From positions 2,501 through 66,500 of the forward strand of contig CAJRAX010000008.1 of assembly GCA_907165135.1 (NCBI GenBank): a stretch of DNA of 64,000 bases, in the 5' to 3' direction. Positions 10,357 to 19,601 of this stretch are shown piece after piece. Origin of the DNA: Oikopleura dioica. Taxonomy: Eukaryota; Chordata; Appendicularia; Copelata; Oikopleuridae. The notes beneath the pieces are model-generated. The model ran no database searches. It was not told where the DNA came from and saw only the letters and a list, made by a program, of their open reading frames with translations. Position 1 is the first letter of the stretch; each line of letters opens with the position of its first letter. The position numbers and the translations under genes are program-made.

Positions 10357-11259
10357 AGGACGCTGGCGAAGACCTCATCCAGAGAATCCAGACCAGCGTA
10401 GTCGAAGGATTCGACTCTATCGTAAACGCTTGGAAATCCACGGCAATCCTTTTTCAGGGAGAAAACGACACAGCAGCGAACCTCAGCGAAAGCCTCCGAA
10501 AGTTCGGAAGAGTCTTAAAAAGACCACGATTCGAGAATCCGGGAGCAGCTGGAATAGTCATCTACCACGCAGGGCTAGAAAGATGCGGAGGAAAATTCGA
10601 CGCTTTCGTAGTTGGAAACACCTCAACCAGAAAGAATCAACATCTCCCGAGACTGGCGGATTCTATCTCCAAAAAATCTGGAGACAAATGGATGGAAGTG
10701 GCAAAAATTATCAGCGAACTCACATGCCAGAAAAACACAGTGCTGATTCTCCCTTCACAAAAAGACGGCACCTTACGTTAAATTCGTCACCCAGGGCCCA
10801 ACGAAGAATCTTCATCGAACACTCCAAGGGGACAAAAACCCAAGAATCTCGGGACTCTGGGAAATCTTCCAAATGGCCTGCGATGGGGACTACGAATCTG
10901 CATTTACCCCGTGTTGGGCACACCCCAGGGTGGCGGAAACCATGGTCAGATGCTGCAACGGCTTCGACGCTAAAAACCGAGCAGTCTCGAAAATAGACAA
11001 GCTCAAAATAAGAGCCAATCGAACAACCTGGGAGAATGTGACGGCCAAAACCCACATTCTAGCCCCAGACGCACCGTTCACGACCCACATCAGGGACATA
11101 ATCCTCGACGGAATCAAGGCAGCGGAGAATCTTGACCTAGACCACGGAGAGGAAGCCAAAGTCGAGAATCTCTTCCCGAACGTCTGGTCTCAAGACCGCC
11201 AAAACATCGAAGAACGATTCGCTCGTCTGAATGTCGCTGAAGCCACGGGAAGCGACTAG
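10284..11259 (+). CDS. Gene iii, ~324-aa protein of unknown function (left arm; frame-interrupted)
   Basis: ATG at 10284 (ATGTCCATTGACAGCGAGG), inside the end of gene ii. The frame runs as MSIDSEEWQETFYKLS... to about 10760, then shifts at CACAAAAAGACGG, where the right arm has one A fewer, and finishes at TAG 11257-11259 in the other frame. The predicted product is soluble and mixed alpha/beta, with a hydrophobic strand (IVIYHAGL) followed by a Gly-rich turn and a Cys-containing C-terminal third. There is no signal peptide or membrane segment. No family is recognised. A 73-bp overlap with gene ii in a different frame is compact, virus-like or operon-like, but an intron could also explain it. 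Confidence 0.55.
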
Positions 11260-11700
11260 AAAACGACTCCAAAAACTTCACCAAAATACAGTCAGGAAAA
11301 GGGCCCAAAAGAATCAGAAATTTCCAAAGAAAAAGTGAAAAAAGAGACTCGGAGCCCTCGAAAAGACTCAAAAATCGCCCAAAAACCCCCTTTTCTGCCG
11401 CAAACAAGCTCAAGAATCTTCAACCTCAGGAAAAGACTCGCTAAATCTGATAAATTCTCACTCAAAAGAATCTACTTCACTTTCAATTAGCAAAAATCAC
11501 AGAAAAGAGTCTTACGAGAGAAAACACTTTTCCTCGAATTGCGCACCACCTCCACCACCAATCTCCACAAAAAGATCCGAAAGAGCACAAGAATCAGGAA
11601 ATGGTCTCAAGAATCTAAAGATTTGAATCAAAATAGCATAAAATCCAAATTGGAGACCGTGGGAAAGTTGCAAAGTTGACTCACGAAATAGAGCGCGCTG
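11260..11700. other. Non-coding stretch between gene iii and inner promoter, GANTC-rich
   Basis: No ORF, RNA gene or clear poly(A) signal was found. Eleven GANTC words fall in about 380 bp (11260-11640), where about 1.5 are expected for random sequence. The mirrored stretch is 12358-12805. Confidence 0.6.
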
Positions 11701-11857
11701 ATTGGCGGAGCACCAAAACGAGCCAGGATAAGCCAGGGCTCAAGCGAAAAATTGCCTAAATCAGCTTCATTTCTTCTCCAACAAAAAGAGAATCACCCAG
11801 AGCCCTTTATAAAGAGAAAAACCACTGGATTCCGCTAGAATCAGACGCGTCAAAACC
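11701..11857 (+). promoter_or_regulatory. Inner promoter, left arm (reads into the spacer)
   Basis: ATTGG at 11701-11705 and TATAAA at 11808-11813 within CTTTATAAAG. It points right, into the spacer and antisense to gene iv. It is the fold-back duplicate of the native gene iv promoter in the right arm. Confidence 0.5.
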
Positions 11858-12025
11858 AACCGATTCCTGCGGGAACTGAGTCACCGGGTCCATCTTGATC
11901 GCCGATTTGATCTTCCTCCAGTAGTCTGGCTCGTCGATCGGGTTTTTGGTGATTCCGGCTTCCTCTCGGAGTCTTTCGAGCTCTTCAGCGTCGTGAATCT
12001 GTGCGTCTTGTGCGTCTCGGGTCAT
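11858..12025 (-). pseudogene. Gene iv N-terminal part in the palindrome spacer
   Basis: Minus-strand ATG at 12023-12025, identical in the shared part to the ORF starting at 5282. About 56 native residues are followed by read-through into the opposite promoter, with the stop at 11807-11809. The native order appears to be right arm: gene ii, gene iii, promoter (12357 to 12202), then gene iv, truncated at 11858 where the inverted duplication begins. The 5' leader 12026-12201 is A/T-rich and contains GANTC words. Confidence 0.45.
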
Positions 12026-12201
12026 TTCTAGAGTCTGAAGAAACGCCTTTGTTAGCAAAGAATCGAAATTTTGGTTTTGGCTAGTTTTGTTTGGAGGAGC
12101 GCAAGGAAAATTTGAAAAGAAAGAGCGAAATTTTAAAAAGAAGCACGAGAAAAAGAGTCTAAATTAAGATCCGGAAGGGAAGAATCTTTTTTTGATTCTC
12201 T

Positions 12202-12357
12202 GGTTTTGACGCGTCTGATTCTAGCGGAATCCAGTGGTTTTTCTCTTTATAAAGGGCTCTGGGTGATTCTCTTTTGTTGGAGAAGAAATGAAGCTGATTT
12301 AGGCAATTTTTCGCTTGAGCCCTGGCTTATCCTGGCTCGTTTTGGTGCTCCGCCAAT
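12202..12357 (-). promoter_or_regulatory. Inner promoter, right arm (native gene iv promoter)
   Basis: On the minus strand an inverted CCAAT box (CCAAT on plus at 12353-12357) precedes TATAAA (12246-12251) by about 100 bp. Gene iv ATG follows 221 bp after the TATA box. This is the better supported core promoter of the element because it sits in the right place and orientation for an ORF. Confidence 0.55.
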
Positions 12358-12805
12358 CAGCGCGCTCTATTTCGTGAGTCAACTTTGCAACTTTCCCACG
12401 GTCTCCAATTTGGATTTTATGCTATTTTGATTCAAATCTTTAGATTCTTGAGACCATTTCCTGATTCTTGTGCTCTTTCGGATCTTTTTGTGGAGATTGG
12501 TGGTGGAGGTGGTGCGCAATTCGAGGAAAAAGTGTTTTTCTCTCGTAAGACTCTTTTTCTGTGATTTTTGCTAATTGAAAGTGAAGTAGATTCTTTTTGA
12601 GTGAGAATTTATCAGATTTAGCGAGTCTTTTCCTGAGGTTGAAGATTCTTGAGCTTGTTTGCGGCAGAAAAGGGGGGTTTTTGGGCGATTTTTGAGTCTT
12701 TTCGAGGGCTCCGAGTCTCTTTTTTTTCACTTTTTCTTTGGAAATTTCTGATTCTTTTGGGCCCTTTTCCTGACTGTATTTTGGTGAAGTTTTTGGAGTC
12801 GTTTT
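12358..12805. other. Non-coding stretch between gene iii and inner promoter (right arm)
   Basis: Mirror of 11260-11700. No gene is seen. It holds runs of T/G and many GANTC words. Homopolymer differences from the left arm occur here too (TTTTTTTT near 12720, GGGGGG near 12672). Confidence 0.6.
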
Positions 12806-13779
12806 CTAGTCGCTTCCCGTGGCTTCAGCGACATTCAGACGAGCGAATCGTTCTTCGATGTTTTGGCGGTCTTGAGACCAGACGTTCGGGAAGAGATTCT
12901 CGACTTTGGCTTCCTCTCCGTGGTCTAGGTCAAGATTCTCCGCTGCCTTGATTCCGTCGAGGATTATGTCCCTGATGTGGGTCGTGAACGGTGCGTCTGG
13001 GGCTAGAATGTGGGTTTTGGCCGTCACATTCTCCCAGGTTGTTCGATTGGCTCTTATTTTGAGCTTGTCTATTTTCGAGACTGCTCGGTTTTTAGCGTCG
13101 AAGCCGTTGCAGCATCTGACCATGGTTTCCGCCACCCTGGGGTGTGCCCAACACGGGGTAAATGCAGATTCGTAGTCCCCATCGCAGGCCATTTGGAAGA
13201 TTTCCCAGAGTCCCGAGATTCTTGGGTTTTTGTCCCCTTGGAGTGTTCGATGAAGATTCTTCGTTGGGCCCTGGGTGACGAATTTAACGTAAGGTGCCGT
13301 CTTTTGTGAAGGGAGAATCAGCACTGTGTTTTTCTGGCATGTGAGTTCGCTGATAATTTTTGCCACTTCCATCCATTTGTCTCCAGATTTTTGGAGATAG
13401 AATCCGCCAGTCTCGGGAGATGTTGATTCTTTCTGGTTGAGGTGTTTCCAACTACGAAAGCGTCGAATTTTCCTCCGCATCTTTCTAGCCCTGCGTGGTA
13501 GATGACTATTCCAGCTGCTCCCGGATTCTCGAATCGTGGTCTTTTTAAGACTCTTCCGAACTTTCGGAGGCTTTCGCTGAGGTTCGCTGCTGTGTCGTTT
13601 TCTCCCTGAAAAAGGATTGCCGTGGATTTCCAAGCGTTTACGATAGAGTCGAATCCTTCGACTACGCTGGTCTGGATTCTCTGGATGAGGTCTTCGCCAG
13701 CGTCCTTTAGCATAGTCGTTTTGAAAGATTCGGAGAGTTTGTAGAAGGTTTCTTGCCATTCCTCGCTGTCAATGGACAT
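12806..13779 (-). CDS. Gene iii, ~324-aa protein of unknown function (right arm; frame-interrupted)
   Basis: Minus-strand start at 13777-13779, stop at 12806-12808. This copy is open across the C-terminal half, including the position where the left arm breaks (near 13306). It breaks instead at about 13388, where it has CCAAAAATC and the left arm has CCAAAAAATC. The two arms therefore complement each other: each break lies in a run of A, and neither copy is the intact one throughout. Properties are as for the left-arm copy. Confidence 0.55.
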
Positions 13780-15681
13780 TTTTGTGCCCTGGGGAGTCCT
13801 TTCTGTATGAAGCCGTTTGCGACTCGGCATTTCTCTGAGCAGTCTGGTTGGCGAGATTCTTTGAGTTCTTGGAATCCTTGATGTGTTTTACACCAAGTCG
13901 TGCTCGCTTCCGCTTCCCACACATTGGCCATTCGCACGATCTTTCTCTCTTTTCTGGTTGTTCTCGAAGGAATCTGAGTCTCGTGACTCCCGTGACTTCT
14001 TCTCTTTTCTGCATCCAGGTGTCGATGAAGTTGTCCAGAGTCTTGTTTGGGCTGAATCTTTTGCCATTTGCCCAGTTCCAGCCAGTTGATAAGATTCCGA
14101 GGTTATGCTCGAGTGAGCGCAAGTGAGAATGGGCTTTTGTGTCTCTTACAACCTTGGCGATGATTTCCAGGATGATCTTCTGAGTTCGAAAGGGGCGGTT
14201 GACTCCGACTAAGCAGGCTCCTGAGGCGTAGAAGTTTCTTGTTGGCTTCTGGAACGCCGAGATGCATTCTTTGACGTTTTGGGTGGTCCAAGGTTTGGAG
14301 GCTAGCTTCTCGAGCGCCTCTGATTCTAACGGCGTGAGCGCTGGGTGGGCTGCAAGGGAGAGGAGGGATTTCGCTTTGATAAAATCAGAGTCCTCGCCGT
14401 AGTTGAAAACCCATATTTGAGGTACGACTTTGTAAGGAATCCACAGGATCCAGTGGGAATCCCCTTTTCCAACTTCTTTGACTCTAACCGTGGTATTAAT
14501 CGGGTTAACTTTTTTCGCCGCTGACTCCAGCCACTTTTTGAGGGACCGGGAATCCTTGAGTTCGCTCCAGTCCACGTGCCATTGGGTGGGCATTTCCTTG
14601 CAGCTTCCGTCTTGACCAATGACTGAGTCTTGGATGAGCTGTTTTTGCACCAGGTGGAGCAGCAGTGGTGAGAGAATCTTTGTTAAGGGAGTCGGATTCG
14701 GAATGGGTGAGTCTTCCGATGCATATTCGCCGATTATGTCGATGATCCATGCGTTCACATTCGCCGGTTTTTTGTTCGCCCATTGGGTATCCTCGTTTGC
14801 TTTGAGTTCTAGCCAGGCATTTTTCTGATGGCAAATCTCATGCCAGTCGCTGTGGAGAGACTTCAGCATCTTGAGCGAGTCCAGTAGTTCTTCTGGCGTA
14901 ATAAAAGCGTCTGACCTTGGCATTGCGTCGAAAATCGTTTCAAGACCTTTCTTTATGAGTCTTCGGAGCCAATTGTCGTCCGTGAAGCTTGGGCGTTCGT
15001 AATTCGCCTGGGTCTTGATTTTGCTCTCACCGATTACTCGGAGGCAAACGAAATGCCAGAATCCCTCGTTCAGGATATCTTGATTTTCTAGGTCTTCCCA
15101 CTCGCGGAACCAGTCTTGGCTCTTGATTTTCGCCCATTTGTTGAGCTCCTCCGAGATGTTGTTCGGAAAGAGTCTGCTTTTCTCCATCGCGCTTTGGGAT
15201 TCCGAGTTACGCTGAGAGTCTAGCCTCCTGGCCACGATTCTTATTGGTCCTTTTTCTATTTTCAGGGCTTCGAGTAGATTGGAGATGGTTTCGCATTCGT
15301 CCAGCTTGACGCTTGGGTCCTCAGTCGTGCCCGCTGAGTCTGCTTTTAGAAGCTTCGTGGGCTCTCCATTGGCTTAAATGGATATGGCTTTGATTCGAGT
15401 TGCCAAGAATCCGCGAGGTCGGTTTCTGCTTCTGCAATTTCGTCTGCGATGATGGAGAGTATGAAACCAGGCTCGTTGCTCCTGTGAGCGACCCAGAGTG
15501 ATTCTTTTCCTGATGGCGCCGTGAAAATGATCTGGGCCCACGAGGAGAGCTCTGCGAAATTGAATCTCGCTTTTGAAGGAGTCTGCAGATCGAACATCAG
15601 CCTGTGATTCGAGAGAGGCTCGTTTGCATCCGAGGGGACATAAAGTCTGACGAGTCTCGTGGCAATCTTTTGCTCCGCCAT
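13707..15681 (-). CDS. Gene ii, ~657-aa zinc-finger-like protein (right arm; longest open copy)
   Basis: Minus-strand ATG at 15679-15681, in context GCAATGG. Apart from the common early frame switch (near 15384), it is open without interruption down to about 13920. There a GGG run, GGGG in the left arm, moves the reading out of the zinc-finger frame. The finger continues in the next frame to the stop at 13707. The N-terminal ~110 residues look like a compact alpha/beta domain. The middle is helical and rich in Trp, Lys and Glu. A basic stretch precedes the CX4CX9CX2H finger. I cannot assign it to a known transposase, polymerase or nucleoprotein family. Confidence 0.6.
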
Positions 15682-15792
15682 TGCAGTGCGGGAAATTCTT
15701 CTCCAATTTATCTGACTCATTAAGAGCAGAGTGTTTCTTTAAGTGGATCAAAGCCTATCCTAAATTTGGAAGGTGTTCGGGGTAGCCCGTTC

Positions 15793-15957
15793 CTAAAAGA
15801 TTCTGAGGAGAAGAGATCCTTTCCTGGAGATTTCCTCATTGAGGGTTTGGAGTCTTCTTTGGGAGTTCTCGATTGGGCGTGTTGGATCCGAGTCCAAAGC
15901 CACTCCCCATTTGGGGCCGAATTCCAGAGCTGCCTTGACGAAGGCCTCCTCGATCAT
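15793..15957 (-). CDS. Gene i, 54-aa hypothetical protein (right arm)
   Basis: Reverse-strand copy of the ORF at 8107-8271, with the same start, stop and spacing to gene ii. Low confidence as a real gene for the same reasons. Confidence 0.3.
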   Translation of the reverse strand: MIEEAFVKAALEFGPKWGVALDSDPTRPIENSQRRLQTLNEEISRKGSLLLRIF

Positions 15958-16058
15958 GTCTAAATGAGAGGGTCAGCAAGTCTAGGGCTTCGAGGAAGAA
16001 ACAGGAATTCCGAATTTCTAAGAAGAGGGTTTCTCTGAATCTAAGAAGCCTGAAGCTG

Positions 16059-16151
16059 ATTGGCTCGGCTCGGCGCGCCGCTGCGGCCGCTTACTGAGTA
16101 AGAATCCCAGAGCCTTCGAGGCGTAATTGCCTGAGGCTGAATGATTTTATA
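16059..16151 (-). promoter_or_regulatory. Candidate outer promoter, right palindrome arm
   Basis: Mirror of 7913-8005: minus-strand TATAAAA (TTTTATA on plus, 16145-16151), GC-rich block with GGCGCGCC (16072-16079) and GCGGCCGC (16083-16090), and CCAAT (ATTGG on plus, 16059-16063). The leader out to 16474 has no recognised gene. Confidence 0.4.
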
Positions 16152-16474
16152 GTCCGTGGACTTTTAGAGGTGAAATAAGCAGGTAGCATCGATTGATGGT
16201 CTACCTAGAGTCTTTTGATTCAGCTTGGAGTCTTATTGGTAATGCTTCTGCTGAGAAAAAGGCTCTATTTAAAATTCCTCGTTTTAGGTTTTAGCTGTAG
16301 GCTAAGAACCTTTCGAATGAACCTGCGTGATTCCGGGGCACCCGCTCGAAACCAGGTGCTCTCGGGCGCCTTTGACACCTTCCGCTGCCTCCTGGGAATC
16401 CCTGCCTCTGGTTACTAGGCTTCCTGCCGCGTTCTATTTCTAGCGGGCTGCTAATCCCTTGTCCTAGATTCATC

Positions 16475-19147
16475 ATGTAATCCCTGCCTTACTTCGTTAA
16501 AAAATTCTCGTTTTTGTTTTCCAAAATAATACCAATCTGGCAACCTTCAAAATCAAGCATTTCTGCTTCATTCATTAATTCGTTTGTTCTTGTTTTTGGA
16601 AGTCGAACAGAGCTTTGCGTTATTTCTGAGTCCATCAAAATAGTTTTATCAATTTGTTGTCGAATTTTTACTGTTTGACTCGGGGCATTGACTGGTTTTG
16701 AATGAGAAAAGGCTTTTTAGAAACTTGGTTATCCGACAATTCTCCAGAGCTTCCCCTTGCGCGTTTGGCGTTTCTATTTGCACTTATATCAAGTTTGTCA
16801 TATGATGTTAAGTCGCCCGAAAATTCAATCTGACGAACAGTTTGATTTCTAGAAGGTAAAATTGCTGACGAACCCGCTACGATATCGAGATCCTCTAATG
16901 AAGTTTCCTCAAAAATGTCATCTCTCTCATTGACCTCACTAACATTTTGAATATCCCCCTGATTACTTTGTGAGATTTCCTTCACCTCGAGATAAGCCTC
17001 TTTAAAAATCTCAATTATATTTAAGTTTATTAGATTTTCGTAATCCTTTAAAATGAGCGTGTTTTTGAATTCCTCGATGTCTAAACTATCAGAGCTTGAT
17101 TCTGTTGTTGATGATTCCGAGTCCGACATAGAATTTTTCGGAAATTCAAATTGCGATTGATGTTCTGCCGTGATGGAGAAAAACTCAACATATGTTAGCT
17201 CATTAATCGAATTTTTATTATCGAGACAGTCTCTTGTTTTCTTCTCACTATCATGATTGAAATTTAAGGGAATTGAATCTTTGCGCTCGTAAAATTTCCT
17301 TAAATCGTTTGCATGGCGAACAAGAATTTTGCCCGTCTCTAGATCTCGACAAGAATACACAGTGGGCGTTTTATTGACAATTATGTAAGGGCCAATAAAT
17401 GGAGGATTGTTTGATCGAAAATTTCTTATCAAGACTTTTTCATTCAGGGCGTATTCTTGGAATTTATCATTTTTTAGTCTTGCACATCTCCGAGATTTTT
17501 CTTCGTCGATATTATCTTTTATGGCTTGAAAATCAATATCAATTTTATCCCTATACTCTCTCCAGTTTGGGTCATTCAAAAAATGTGGAACCTCAATCCC
17601 TGTTTCTATTGAAAATGGAGAAAATTTTGTGACTGAATGCTTTGAACTATTAATTTCATGAAGGGTTTCAGAAAGACAATGATCCCAATTGATAAACTGA
17701 CATCGGGCTTTGAGCCGGCTCTTTAGCGTTCGATTGAAATTCTCGACACTGCCATTAGTTGCTGGATGTCTTGGTGGGCTTGTTTTTAGCTCGATGTTAT
17801 TTTCCGCACAAAATTCACGAATTTTGGAAAATTCAGGAGCGTTATCGAAAATTAACAATTTTGGAAAAATTGGGTTCGAAAAGAGAATAGACTTAAATTT
17901 ATTGAGAAGGTATTCTGATTTTTTTGGAATTTAATGGCAATCCATACGCTTTTTTACTAAAAAAATCAATAGCGGTGAAAATGTAAATATTTCCACTGTC
18001 CGTCGGCCGGAGAGGACCGATCATATCAAAACCCATTTGTTGATAAGGCCCTGTTGGAGATGGAAATGTTTTTGGGGCGGCTCTATTTGGATTACAATTT
18101 GGTTTACTCAATTGACAGTATTTGCATGATCTGATAAACTCGATTACATCTTGGCGCATTTTTTCCCAAAAATATTTCTGATTTAATTTTGAAAATGTTA
18201 TTTCTATTCCAGAATGACCACCTTTATGATATTCATGCATAAGATCGGAACGCAAAACTTCTGGTACGCAAAATTTGTCCAGATTTCCTTCTCTCAAAAT
18301 GAGCTCCCCTGATTCAAGAAAACATAATTTTTTCCGGTGCAATAGATAATATGAAATCTTTTCTGTCGGATTATTCGGCCATCTGTCGATTTTGACGTAT
18401 TCCCTTATAAGCCGTAAAATTGGGTCCAATTTTTGAAGCTCGATAAAATTTTTTGGATCGATTTTAAGGAGAGATATTGTGGTTTTTTCTGTTTTCCCGG
18501 GGTATCTTGATAGATAATCTGAAATCTTAAGAGCGCTTGATGGTTTCTGAAGAATTTTATAATCGAATGTCATAAGCTCAGCTATTCATCTTTGAATTCT
18601 TGAATTATTTGTTTTTAGCGAATTTAAATATTTCATATTTCCATTGTCTGTTATTAAATCAAATTTGGTGTATTTAAGGTAAACGCTCCACTTATTAATA
18701 CAAATTCTAGAGGCCAAAATTTCTTTTTCGAAAATCGTATACTTGATCTGCGTGTCAGAAAAATTACCGCTGTGATATGCGCATGGCCGTAAACAACCGG
18801 AATTATGAACATGGTTTTCTGAAAAAATCTTTTCCGAGCACAAATATAGAACTCCTCCAAAACTCCGGTCGCTTGCATCACACTCCACCACAAATTTTCC
18901 ACCAGAAACCGGCGGTATAAATAATTCAAGCGCTTTTTCCGAGATCAAATTTTTAAGAAAATTAAAAGCGTCTGATGCTTCTTGGGTCCACTTAAAATTA
19001 CCTCGATATGTTTCTGTTATAGGTTTTGCAATTGACGCGAAATTTGCAATATATTTCCGGTGAAAATTCAAGGCTCCGAAAACTGACTGAGCTTCGGCTT
19101 TTGAAGTAGGAAGGATAAGATTTTTAATAGCTCTTACTCTATCTTTC
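16475..19147 (-). pseudogene. LTR element A fragment, inverted: RT end, RNase H, integrase, pol extension
   Basis: Reverse complement of A from about 27098 to 29770. Read on the minus strand from 19147 it covers the RT connection (KDRVRAIKNL), RNase H (FVVECDASDRSFGG), the integrase HHCC finger (HEYHKGGHSG...CKYC), the D,D35E core (FDMIGPL, FDNAPEFS, GSVENFNR), the acidic linker and the basic stretch. Frame breaks lie near 18585, 17925 and 16715, each in a homopolymer. At 19147 it meets another A piece in the opposite direction (TATCTTT|CATTC), an inverted A-A junction. The part up to 17606 belongs to the right palindrome arm. Confidence 0.9.
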
Positions 19148-19601
19148 ATTCTAAAAATGTCCGAATTGCCAAAAGAAACATTGATATCAATCCTCGCTGA
19201 TTTTGGCGAAACGCATTCTCCTACAGATAACAAATCAGAATTAGGTAATAAAGTGAAATTTTGGATCATCAAGAATCATAATAATTGGCAAAAATCAAGC
19301 TCGGGAGAGTTGCTTTTTCTAGCTATTTTGCAAATAAAAAGAGAAACACCTCTTTCGCAGTTTTCTTTATACGAACTCAAGTGTCTTTGTTCCTTTTATT
19401 CTCTTGAAAAAATTCCAAACACGTTTATTAACAAAAAATCAAACATTCGTGAATTTATTATCGCTCAATTTTCTTCTTTCTTTCCAAATCATCCGACAAA
19501 AAATGGTGAACTTGTTTTTTATCCAGACACTTGAGCTCGATATCGGGCTAAAAATATTCGAAGGCAAAAGATGCTCATTTAAGACCCTGGCGTGGCCATG
19601 G
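19148..19601 (+). pseudogene. LTR element A fragment: 3' end of pol and pre-LTR sequence
   Basis: Matches 29802-30255. It holds the last ~125 codons of pol (MSELPKETLISIL... to the stop at 19532-19534), which is the duplicated SAP-like module, then 67 bp ending in GACCCTGGCGTGGCCATGG before the LTR. It shows that another A copy stood in tandem upstream, sharing the LTR at 19602-20768 as its 3' LTR. Confidence 0.9.

Larger units (their letters stand above)
6461..17606. repeat. Large palindrome, two ~5.4-kb inverted arms with a 344-bp spacer
   Basis: 6461-11857 is repeated in inverted orientation at 12202-17606, and the spacer is 11858-12201. The arms differ mainly by single bases in homopolymer runs (for example CAAAAG versus CAAAAAG near 9524/14536). 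From outside in, each arm holds a 1.1-kb A pol fragment, the GANTC-rich leader, gene i, gene ii, gene iii, ~440 bp non-coding, and the inner promoter. Genes in both arms point toward the centre. Because the A::arm junction is in both arms, the inverted duplication happened after A joined the arm. Confidence 0.93.

Noticed and set aside
13769-13920. C-terminal extension of the 488-codon right-arm frame (GKRKRARLGVKHIK...)
   Set aside because: It follows a GGG versus GGGG difference; the other frame completes a CX4CX9CX2H finger and is the more likely native end.
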